Assembly: GCA_028768545.1 (NCBI GenBank)
Contig: CP054838.1
Location: 3,655,001 to 3,719,000, forward strand
Source of the DNA: Desulfobacter sp.
GTDB taxonomy: Bacteria; Desulfobacterota; Desulfobacteria; Desulfobacterales; Desulfobacteraceae
Direction: 5' to 3'
DNA length: 64,000 bases
A program made the translations under genes and the position numbers. Below are positions 48,503-55,366 of this stretch, piece by piece (the stretch's first letter is position 1; every line of letters starts with the position of its first letter). The notes under the pieces are model-generated. The model was not told the origin of the DNA and did no database searches. It saw only the letters and a program-made list of their open reading frames with translations.

Positions 48503-48531
48503 TTGACACCTGGGGCAGAATGACCTATTTT
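48503..48531 (+). promoter_or_regulatory. promoter of the 33-aa membrane protein gene
   Basis: TTGACA (48503-48508), exactly 17 nt, TATTTT (48526-48531). Strong sigma-70-like match, about 83 nt before the ATG at 48614. Confidence 0.7.
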
Positions 48532-48613
48532 TATCGCCTTTGTGCACTATTTTTTTATTTTGGAACCCAAGGCCATTTTTATGGAAAGTTAACCCCCTAA
48601 AAAGGAGGAAAGT

Positions 48614-48715
48614 ATGACAATTTCTCCCGCAATCATTGCGGCGCTCTGCCTGGGAGCGACTTTTGTCTGTGTTGCCGTCTGCCTGGCTGTAGCCATTAAA
48701 AAAAATCTAATATAA
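48614..48715 (+). CDS. 33-aa single-span membrane protein, unrecognised
   Basis: Short gene with AAAGGAGGAAAGT directly before its ATG, an almost perfect ribosome-binding site. The protein has one hydrophobic segment of about 22 residues (AIIAALCLGATFVCVAVCLAVAI in two halves; key block CLGATFVCVAVCLAV) containing three cysteines, and a KKN tail. It has its own promoter and a strong terminator, so it is an independent transcription unit between trkAH and the antiporter genes. Small single-span proteins often regulate transporters (for example KdpF in K+ transport), but I know no match to this one. Confidence 0.75.
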   Translation: MTISPAIIAALCLGATFVCVAVCLAVAIKKNLI

Positions 48716-48725
48716 GAATCGATTG

Positions 48726-48765
48726 TCTCCCCCAAAATAAAAGATTTTGGGGGGAGATATCGTTT
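48726..48765 (+). terminator. Rho-independent terminator of the 33-aa gene
   Basis: A 13-bp stem (TCTCCCCCAAAAT / ATTTTGGGGGGAGA with one bulged G), 5-nt loop, then a short T-run, 10 nt after the stop codon. Confidence 0.9.
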
Positions 48766-49408
48766 TATCCTTTCCCCCAAACCACAGCCTGAAAAAGAAA
48801 ATCGATCCAGGCATAATTTTTCCACGCCCCTCCCGCCATCCAAAGCCGAAAATCGGTATTATAAAAAAAATTGAATCTTTACGGATTGAAATTTTAAATA
48901 ATCTCTTATATGAATATATTAAATGCAAGACTATAATTAATTCCCATGGAATTGACAGGGCGGAGCTATGACCTGGTCAAAAATTGCAATGGGACCTGTA
49001 AGAGATGGTATTTAACAATAAAACTCAATGAGTTTACCTATAGGACCTAAAATAATACTCTGATTCTAAATTAAACCTGACTCGTGCTTTTCTCTCTACT
49101 CCCAGCACAAGCCCATTATTCATCTCATTTCTTCTCCATTTCTCAACTTCTCTTGTTTTCCTTACCCCACTATTTTTCTTTTTTTATTTTTCCGATTCAA
49201 CCTGTTTTGGCAAACCGGACCTATCTTTTGTTTCTTTTTTTTCTCCGGTTCCCCCCTTTATTCAAAAATTGAGGTTTTTCCCACAGCATAATTTCATCTA
49301 AATACGATTGCACCTGGACCTTGGCAAATCATCTGTTTATCACACCCTGCGTGGGGGCAACGGCCTTGATTTGCCGTCCAAAATTTTTTCATCAAAGGTT
49401 AAGCCCAT
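48766..49408. other. 640-nt intergenic region, AT-rich with a polypyrimidine tract
   Basis: No gene is convincing. From about 49085 to 49280 the plus strand is almost only C and T. The frame there codes mainly for Ser, Leu and Phe and has no ribosome site, so it is compositional. An AT-rich frame ending at 48971 (74 codons) is also doubtful. Confidence 0.6.
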
Positions 49409-49617
49409 TTGAACGGACCTGGCAGACCTATTTCACAATGCCTTGATGCCCCTTGCCCTTATGAGCAGGCCAAGAATATGGTGCGACCCCAAAACAGCCC
49501 TCCGCCCTGGTGGGACTGGTGACCAGCCTTATCGGATCTAAACAACGCGCATCTTCCAAGCATATCTCTTTGGAGCGTGAACAGAAATTAAGGAAAATCC
49601 ATGAATACAAAAATTAA
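49409..49617 (+). pseudogene. possible frameshifted small gene before the antiporter unit
   Basis: From TTG at 49409 (AAAGG 10 nt upstream) one frame reads NGPGRPISQCLDAPCPYEQ, then VRPQNSPPPWWDW and a TGA at 49520-49522. Near this point another frame becomes coding-like, LVTSLIGSKQRASSK, then LEREQKLRKIHEYKN, ending at 49617 inside the next gene. A 1-nt change near 49516 would join them into about 69 residues. The second part has amphipathic, coding-like character. It could be a decayed or mis-sequenced extra gene of the antiporter unit, or chance. Confidence 0.3.
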
Positions 49618-49744
49618 AAAAATCAACAACCAGGACTTTGAAATTTTGGAGCACGGTGAAACCCCGGAATTCAGAACAGCGTTTCACATTATTTTTGGTG
49701 TGGCTCTTGCCTACTTCATCTACATATTTACCCGTGTGCACTGA
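49601..49744 (+). CDS. 47-aa single-span membrane protein (antiporter unit, plus copy)
   Basis: Small gene with AAGGA 7 nt before the ATG. The N-terminal half (about 1-26) is polar and cytoplasmic-looking (KIKKINNQDFEILEHGE). One membrane helix follows (about 28-44, FHIIFGVALAYFIYIF), ending in TRVH. It is the first intact gene of a three-gene unit, 23 nt before the 81-aa gene. A 44-aa gene at the same place in the minus-strand unit has the same layout (polar N-terminus with E-x-P, then one helix), so the two are probably homologous. Confidence 0.75.
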   Translation: MNTKIKKINNQDFEILEHGETPEFRTAFHIIFGVALAYFIYIFTRVH

Positions 49745-49767
49745 TCTAATTGAGAAAGGACCAGAAA

Positions 49768-50013
49768 ATGAAAAAGGAATTAACGATTTTTGACAAGCCT
49801 AAAAATGTCCGCCGACTCTTAAAAGGCTTTTTCGCAGCCCTTGTTCTCATTCTGATTGCCGAAGCCTTTGTGGACATGCATGCCGAATTTTCCGTGGCTC
49901 ATTTTTTCGGATTTTATGCGGTTTTTGGATTTATCTCCTATGTCACCCTTATTTTTGTTGCCAAGTTCTTGAGAAAACTCATTATGCGAAAAGAGGACTA
50001 TTATGATGACTGA
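49768..50013 (+). CDS. 81-aa two-TM protein (antiporter unit, plus copy)
   Basis: Two hydrophobic helices (about 20-40 and 46-68) with a short acidic loop. It is clearly related to the 90-aa protein at 54935-55207: both have FD-P-NV-RLLK at the start and K-ED-YYD at the C-terminus. The ATG at 49768 has AAAGGA upstream; a TTG 18 nt earlier is less likely. The last codons overlap the next gene by 11 nt, and the codons for the Lys-Arg-Glu-Asp stretch supply its ribosome-binding site (AGAGGA). Unrecognised family, probably a partner of the NuoL-like subunit. Confidence 0.8.
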   Translation: MKKELTIFDKPKNVRRLLKGFFAALVLILIAEAFVDMHAEFSVAHFFGFYAVFGFISYVTLIFVAKFLRKLIMRKEDYYDD

Positions 50014-51778
50014 TCTGCTCCCCCCGCCGTCATTGATTCTTATATTCGGTGCTGTCCTGATTCCGTTTCTGCGTGGAAACCTGAAACAGGGCTATATGCT
50101 CCTATTGCCGATCATTGCTTTTTTTCTTGTAATCAAGCTGCCTCTGGGAAATTTCTGGACTGTTGAATTTTCCGGGTTTGATCTCATCCTCGGCCGGGTG
50201 GACCGCCTGTCCAGGATTTTTTTAATCATCTTCACCATCATGGCCTTTATCGGGGTACTCTTTGCCCTGAAAGTAAAGGACAACCTCCAGCAGATATCTG
50301 CCATGGTCTATGCCGGATCCACTTTAGGGGTGGTCATGGCAGGGGATTTTCTTTCCCTTTACCTCTTCTGGAAAATCATGGCCATTGCCTCCACATTCCT
50401 GGTCATTGCCCCCAGAACAAAGGCCTCCAGAGATGCGGGATTTAGATATCTTATGGTTCACATCGTGGGCGGACTCATCCTTTTGGCCGGAATTGTCTTT
50501 TACATCCAAAAAAACGGAACAACCACCTTTGACTATATCGGGCTTCAAGATCCGGCCTCATGGTTTATCTTTATCGGGGTGGCCCTGAATGTCGCAGCCA
50601 TACCTCTACATTCCTGGCTGCCGGACGCCTACCCCATGGGTACCCCTACAAGCACGGTGTTTTTAAGCGCATTCACTACAAAATCGGCTGTTTATCTGCT
50701 CATCAGAACCTTTCCGGGCACTGACCTGCTCATTGTGATCGGGGCATTAATGGTCTTCATCCCCATTTTCTATGCGGTTCTTGAAAATGATATCCGTCGG
50801 GTACTCTCATACAGTCTCATGAACCAGGTGGGGTTCATGCTGGTGGGGGTGGGCGTTGGCACGGAACTGGCCCTGAACGGGGAAGTGGCCCATGCCTTCT
50901 GCCATATCATCTACAAGGCGCTTTTGTTCATGGCAGCAGGCTCTGTGCTTCAGATGACAGGTAAAATCAAATGTACGGAAATCGGAGGGCTGTACAAGAC
51001 CATGCCCCTGACATGTCTGTTCTGTCTTGTGGGGGCCGCATCCATATCAGCCTTTCCCCTCTTTTCGGGCTTTGTCTCCAAATCCATGATTGTGTCAGCG
51101 TCGGCCCAGGAAAAAATATTTCTACTCTGGCTGGTCCTCCAGTTTGCCTCCACAGGGGTTGTGGACCATGCCGGCATAAAGGTGCCCTTTTTCACCTTTT
51201 TCGGCCATGATTCAGGTATCCGTGCCAAGGAGCCGCCTTTAAATATGCTATTGGCCATGGGATTTGCAGCCTTTCTTTGCGTTGGCTTAGGTGTCTGGTA
51301 CCAACCGCTTTACAATCTTCTGCCCTTTGCCGTGAACTACCAGCCCTATAACGGCGCCCATGTGGTGGGACAGCTTCAGCTGCTCATGTTCGGAGCCTTT
51401 GCCTTTGCCCTCCTGATTTTGTCAGGCTATTATGTTCCTGAAATTAAAAGCCGAAACCTGGATGCAGACTGGCTCTATCGCAAAGGGACTAAAATCATCT
51501 ATCAATCACTGGATAAGGGGCTCAATTCATTGAACCGGGCCTGCGAAGGAATCCTTTTGGAATTTGTGCGAAAAACAGCCGCCTTTTTCCAACAGGCAAG
51601 CATTCATTTTGCCTTGTTTTGTGCGGTTAATCTCTGGCTTGTCCAGGGATATCGGGGCAAGCGCCTGAGCTATAAAAAGGAACAATTTTATAACGATCTA
51701 ACCCATGGCACCCTTCCCATTGGTATTGGGGCGGCAGCGGCCATATCATTCATAATGATTATATTTTTAATCACCTGA
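50003..51778 (+). CDS. NuoL/MrpD-like antiporter subunit with TM5 Glu replaced by Lys (plus copy)
   Basis: 591-residue polytopic protein, about 14-16 helices, paralogous to 53155-54945. It keeps the TM7 lysine (AFTTKSAVY), the His/Lys in HAFCHIIYK and the TM12 lysine (SGFVSKSM). However, the TM5 glutamate that is essential in NuoL, NuoM, MrpA and MrpD is lysine here: residue 124 in LFWKIMAIAS, codon AAA at 50372-50374. The paralogue has FWESLTIGS. So proton or sodium translocation may be lost or altered. C-terminal lateral helix and a final membrane helix are present. Confidence 0.88.
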   Translation: MMTDLLPPPSLILIFGAVLIPFLRGNLKQGYMLLLPIIAFFLVIKLPLGNFWTVEFSGFDLILGRVDRLSRIFLIIFTIMAFIGVLFALKVKDNLQQISAMVYAGSTLGVVMAGDFLSLYLFWKIMAIASTFLVIAPRTKASRDAGFRYLMVHIVGGLILLAGIVFYIQKNGTTTFDYIGLQDPASWFIFIGVALNVAAIPLHSWLPDAYPMGTPTSTVFLSAFTTKSAVYLLIRTFPGTDLLIVIGALMVFIPIFYAVLENDIRRVLSYSLMNQVGFMLVGVGVGTELALNGEVAHAFCHIIYKALLFMAAGSVLQMTGKIKCTEIGGLYKTMPLTCLFCLVGAASISAFPLFSGFVSKSMIVSASAQEKIFLLWLVLQFASTGVVDHAGIKVPFFTFFGHDSGIRAKEPPLNMLLAMGFAAFLCVGLGVWYQPLYNLLPFAVNYQPYNGAHVVGQLQLLMFGAFAFALLILSGYYVPEIKSRNLDADWLYRKGTKIIYQSLDKGLNSLNRACEGILLEFVRKTAAFFQQASIHFALFCAVNLWLVQGYRGKRLSYKKEQFYNDLTHGTLPIGIGAAAAISFIMIIFLIT

Positions 51779-51888
51779 TTTAGCCCGAATATTTCATGAA
51801 ATTTTAGGTATTTTACCAAAAAGTTATATTATTACAATTAGTTGTGTCGTGGTTTAAGTCGTTTTCCATTATACAAAACCTCACCCTC

Positions 51889-52000
51889 CGGGCAAAGCGT
51901 TTTACCTCATCTGCTGGGTTACAGTCCGCTCGCAGTAAAGGACTACGGCTTCTCGGTCTGTGCCTTGCAGCTAAGGCAAAAACGCTTTGTGAAATATGCG
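51889..52000 (-). repeat. dispersed structured repeat, copy B
   Basis: Reverse complement aligns with 19891-20005 over its full length. Here the arms AGTCC and GGACT around TTTACTGC can pair; in copy A other bases occupy these positions but still pair in part. It lies in the 361-nt gap between convergent antiporter and cyclic-nucleotide-domain genes, before a terminator. No reading frame. Confidence 0.75.
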
Positions 52001-52026
52001 GGTTAGGTAAAATCGAAGCGTTTAAT

Positions 52027-52064
52027 AAAAAACGGTCTTTGACATTGTCAAAGACCGTTTTTTT
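52027..52064. terminator. bidirectional terminator between convergent antiporter operons
   Basis: Stem AACGGTCTTTGACA / TGTCAAAGACCGTT, 1-nt to 3-nt loop, flanked by A-run and T-run on both strands. It ends the plus-strand unit and can end the minus-strand operon. Confidence 0.92.
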
Positions 52065-52139
52065 GTTTGAAACAAATGCGCTCCAACCAGAGCTTTTTTT
52101 AATAGGCTATCTGGTTAAAGCCACGAATGGGTGTCGCCT

Positions 52140-52613
52140 TTATGCCTGCCGGATGGCCGGGTGGGTGGCAAGGGACTTTAAAAACTGAGCCGTATGCCGG
52201 TTCATTCGCGTTTTAAATTTTTCAACCACCTGCTGCATCACCGTATAACCGATGGCATAGTCTGTTTTAAACAATTGAAGCATTTGGGCAGAAGAGAGGG
52301 TAATAATCTGACACTCCTGTGCACATATAGCCGTATAGGTTGAAGGAGAATTTTCCAGCAGGGCTGAGACGCCAAAGGTCTGTCCAGGGCGTAATTCATC
52401 CAGGGTCAGGGCCTGGCCTCCAGACGCACGGCAGTTGAGAAAAATCCGTCCGGAAACCAGCATGTAGATCAGATGCTTGGCCTCATCCTGACGGATGAGA
52501 ATGGTCTCTTCGTCAAAGGTTTCCATCTGGGCCACCGTGGCAATTTTCTCCAGAATATCATCGGGAAGGGTTTTGATAAAATTTATTTTTTTCAGGTCTT
52601 TAATACCAATCAT
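52140..52613 (-). CDS. degenerate cyclic-nucleotide-binding-fold protein 1
   Basis: 157-residue single-domain protein with the CRP-type beta-roll (LIYMLVSGRIFLNCRASGG, LRPGQTFGVSALLENSPSTYTAI; key block GQTFGVSALLE) and a C-terminal helical extension but no DNA-binding domain. In CRP-like proteins the phosphate-binding cassette has Gly-Glu and an Arg; here these are Val-Ser and Ser/Thr, so cAMP or cGMP binding as known is unlikely. Last gene of the long antiporter operon. Probably a cytoplasmic regulator or structural partner of the complex. Confidence 0.82.
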   Translation of the reverse strand: MIGIKDLKKINFIKTLPDDILEKIATVAQMETFDEETILIRQDEAKHLIYMLVSGRIFLNCRASGGQALTLDELRPGQTFGVSALLENSPSTYTAICAQECQIITLSSAQMLQLFKTDYAIGYTVMQQVVEKFKTRMNRHTAQFLKSLATHPAIRQA

Positions 52614-52635
52614 GGGACTGCCTTTTTTCTTTGGG

Positions 52636-53142
52636 TTAGTACACCGGCGTCAGTTGCTCAATATCCTGAATCCCCTGTTTGAGGTCAGGATTCTCTTCAA
52701 GGGTCTTGATGATCATCTGGGCCCGCTTGTCCATGGTTCGTTTATACTGGCCGGCCACACCGATCATAAGATGATAGGCCAGTTCCTGATTCTCTTTAAA
52801 AAGTTCAAGCAGGCGGGGACCGTAAAGGGTAACCACCTCACAGGGTTCCTGACAGACGGCAGTATAAGAGGCAACGGAATCTTCTATGAGAGCGGAGGAG
52901 CCAAAGGCCCGTCCAGACTGGAGATTATCTAAAATAACATCAATATCCGGGGTCAACGCGACCTTCAGGGCTACCTGCCCCATAATCATCAGGTAAAAGG
53001 TATCAATCTTGTCTCCCACAGTGAACAACTGGGTATCGGTACCGTAAATATTGAGCTGGGCCTCCTGACTCAGGATCTCAAGCAGATGGTCCGGCACCTG
53101 TTTCATCATATTGATACGCTTTAAATCTTCTATTTTTACCAT
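52636..53142 (-). CDS. degenerate cyclic-nucleotide-binding-fold protein 2
   Basis: 168-residue paralogue of the following gene: shared starts (IKDLKKINFIK versus IEDLKRINMMK), the same beta-roll and the same cassette changes (GRAFGSSALIEDSVASYTAV, Glu and Arg both lost). Lies 12 nt after the NuoL-like gene, so it is cotranscribed. Tandem duplication with divergence suggests a heterodimer. Confidence 0.82.
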   Translation of the reverse strand: MVKIEDLKRINMMKQVPDHLLEILSQEAQLNIYGTDTQLFTVGDKIDTFYLMIMGQVALKVALTPDIDVILDNLQSGRAFGSSALIEDSVASYTAVCQEPCEVVTLYGPRLLELFKENQELAYHLMIGVAGQYKRTMDKRAQMIIKTLEENPDLKQGIQDIEQLTPVY

Positions 53143-53154
53143 TATATCTTTCCT

Positions 53155-54945
53155 TTAGGTTAACACATAGACCAGAACAACAAATGAAATGGCAACTGCC
53201 GCACCAATGCCTATGGGCATGGTGCCCTGGAGGATGTCATTGTAAAGCCGCTGTTTTTTCATGGCCAGCCGTTTGTCCTTCACCCCCTTGATCATCCAAA
53301 AATTCACCGAGAAAAACAGGGCCAGCCTTGCAGCAGAATCCTTAAAAAAACGGGAGACAAAAGAGGCCACAGACCGAACAATGGATTCACACCAGGTATT
53401 CAAAGGATTCAAGGTTTTGGACAGCAGGGCGTAAACCCCTTTACCGCCTTTGCGGTAAATCCAGTCGGAATCCAGGTTGATCGCCCGCTGCTCAGCCGGG
53501 TAGATCCCTGCCAGAAGCAGAAGGGTAAAGGCCAGTGCTGAGAAGAACAAAAGTTCGGTCTGGGTCAGGACATGGGAAATGGTATAGGGTTCATAATCCG
53601 TGGGAAAGGGCAGCACATCGTACAAAAAGCGAGGAAAGGTCCCGACAAAGATACACAAAAATGCGGCAATGCCCATGGCAATGAGCATATTTTTAGGGGC
53701 TTCTTTTACCCTCAGACCTGAGTCATGCCCGAAAAAGGCAAAAAAGGGAATCTTAATACCGGCATGGTGGAACACCCCTGCTGCGGCAAAGAGCAGCACC
53801 AGCCATACATAGACCAGAGAACCCTGCCCCGGTATATGGGAATTTGCCGCCACGGCTGACATGACCATGGATTTGGACACAAAACCGGAAAAAAGCGGGA
53901 AGGCTGATATGGATGCCGCGCCCACACAACAGAACAGACAGGTCCAGGGCATACTTTTGTATAGACCTCCCAGATCCGTTGCATTAATTTTGCCGGTCCG
54001 GTACATGACCGCCCCCATGGACATGAAGAGCAGGCCCTTGAACAAAACATCGTTGAATGCATGGGCACAGGCCCCGTTAATGGCAAGCTCGGTGCCCACA
54101 CCAATACCCACAACCATAAATCCCACCTGGTTGATCAAACTGTAGGCCAGAACCCTTCGCAAATCATTTTCAATGACCGCATAAAAAATGGGAAAAGCGG
54201 CCATGCCCACACCGATCCAGATCAGCATTTCTGTGCCCGGATAAAGCCTGGCAAGGGCATATACTGCCGTTTTAGTGGTAAATGCACTTAAGAATACCGA
54301 ACCGCCTATGGTGGCTTCAGGATACGCATCTGTAAGCCAGGGATGAATCAGGGGCCAGGCACAATTGATGCCGATACCGAAAAAAATCAGGTAGGAGGAG
54401 AGGCTGCCCAGGGTAATATGAGACATCTCAAGGGAACCGGTCTCTGTAAAATGGAAAACAATCCCGGCCAGAAGCACAAGTCCGCCAAAGGCATGGACCA
54501 TAAGGTATCGAAAGCCTGCGGCCTGGGCGGATTTTGTTTTCCTGGACCAGATCAGCATCACAGAACCGATGGTCAAAGATTCCCAGAAGACAAAAAAGGT
54601 AAACAAATCCCCGGCAAAGATGGTGCCTAAAGCGGCCCCGGAGTAGAAAAAACCTGCCATATATTCCACATTATCCTTAAAATTCAGGATATAGATCACC
54701 GTAATAAAGGCAATGATGTGAAAGATGTACCCAAAGAGCAGGTTCAGCCGGTCCACCTGGAGCAGAACCAGGTTAAAGTCTCCAAACCCCATGAGCATGT
54801 GCTGACCTTCCGGGATATGGATCAGGTTTAAAAACCCTGCCACAGGAATGGCCATCATATAAAGGGATTTGGCTTTTCCCCTGAAAAACGGGATCAAAAG
54901 ACCGCCCAGCATAAAGATCAAGGCCGGCATATAATTAGTTGTCAT
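53155..54945 (-). CDS. NuoL/MrpD-like antiporter subunit (minus copy)
   Basis: 596-residue membrane protein, about 14-16 helices. TM5 glutamate is present (Glu122 in FVFWESLTIGS), as are AFTTKTAVY, HAFNDVLFK and SGFVSKSM. A C-terminal extension with a lateral helix and final membrane helix is like the plus-strand copy. The start overlaps the 90-aa gene by 11 nt, with AAGGAGG 6 nt before the ATG, inside the coding region for KRKEDYYD. Part of the Mrp operon. Confidence 0.9.
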   Translation of the reverse strand: MTTNYMPALIFMLGGLLIPFFRGKAKSLYMMAIPVAGFLNLIHIPEGQHMLMGFGDFNLVLLQVDRLNLLFGYIFHIIAFITVIYILNFKDNVEYMAGFFYSGAALGTIFAGDLFTFFVFWESLTIGSVMLIWSRKTKSAQAAGFRYLMVHAFGGLVLLAGIVFHFTETGSLEMSHITLGSLSSYLIFFGIGINCAWPLIHPWLTDAYPEATIGGSVFLSAFTTKTAVYALARLYPGTEMLIWIGVGMAAFPIFYAVIENDLRRVLAYSLINQVGFMVVGIGVGTELAINGACAHAFNDVLFKGLLFMSMGAVMYRTGKINATDLGGLYKSMPWTCLFCCVGAASISAFPLFSGFVSKSMVMSAVAANSHIPGQGSLVYVWLVLLFAAAGVFHHAGIKIPFFAFFGHDSGLRVKEAPKNMLIAMGIAAFLCIFVGTFPRFLYDVLPFPTDYEPYTISHVLTQTELLFFSALAFTLLLLAGIYPAEQRAINLDSDWIYRKGGKGVYALLSKTLNPLNTWCESIVRSVASFVSRFFKDSAARLALFFSVNFWMIKGVKDKRLAMKKQRLYNDILQGTMPIGIGAAVAISFVVLVYVLT

Positions 54946-55207
54946 AATAATCCTCCTTGCGCTTTACCAGGGGGCGAAGGATGTATTTTGAGACCAGCAC
55001 CAGGATAACGCAGGCCACAAACCCGTATACCGAGTAAAAACTCCAATACTTTTCCCATTCATATTCCACATGACGGTGGATAATATGCTGTTCGGATAAA
55101 ATAATATAAACCACATCAATAATGAGAAGTGCAACCACAGAGCTAAAAAAGATTTTCAGCAGTCTTTTTACATTCTGGGGGTTGTCAAACATATTTTTTT
55201 TTTCCAT
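54935..55207 (-). CDS. 90-aa two-TM protein (antiporter unit, minus copy)
   Basis: Two hydrophobic helices (about 22-42 and 56-78) separated by a His/Glu-rich loop (EQHIIHRHVEYEWEKYW, longer than in the plus copy). N-terminal FDNPQNVKRLLK and C-terminal KRKEDYYDN match the 81-aa protein at 49768-50013. The homologous position and identical 11-nt overlap with the next gene indicate a conserved module. Function unknown. Confidence 0.82.
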   Translation of the reverse strand: MEKKNMFDNPQNVKRLLKIFFSSVVALLIIDVVYIILSEQHIIHRHVEYEWEKYWSFYSVYGFVACVILVLVSKYILRPLVKRKEDYYDN

Positions 55208-55225
55208 GCTTACTCTGCCTATTTT

Positions 55226-55360
55226 CTATAAACAAGGTTGAGATAAAATATAAGCCATATACAGACAGCTGGCGATGAATACCACCATAAAAACCGGTAT
55301 GTAGCCTGGTACTGCCTCGTGTTTCAACTCCATGAGTTCTTCTTTTTTGTGTTTTTTCAT
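55226..55360 (-). CDS. 44-aa single-span membrane protein (antiporter unit, minus copy)
   Basis: Starts MKKHKKEELMELKHEAVPGY, with a polar N-terminal half, then one helix (about 20-38, IPVFMVVFIASCLYMAYIL). It begins 6 nt after the 493-aa subunit gene; GGAGG overlapping that gene's stop lies 10 nt before the ATG. Counterpart of the 47-aa protein at 49601-49744. It is below usual size cut-offs and easily missed. Confidence 0.75.
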   Translation of the reverse strand: MKKHKKEELMELKHEAVPGYIPVFMVVFIASCLYMAYILSQPCL

Positions 55361-55366
55361 GGGTGG

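Noticed and set aside
48747..48971. 74-codon AT-rich plus-strand frame
   Set aside because: Starts inside the terminator of the 33-aa gene, has no ribosome site, and the first half is Pro/Lys-rich noise. The last 45 codons look somewhat coding but the evidence is too weak.
49084..49272. 62-codon plus-strand frame rich in Ser, Leu and Phe
   Set aside because: Produced by a polypyrimidine tract; no ribosome site and low-complexity composition.
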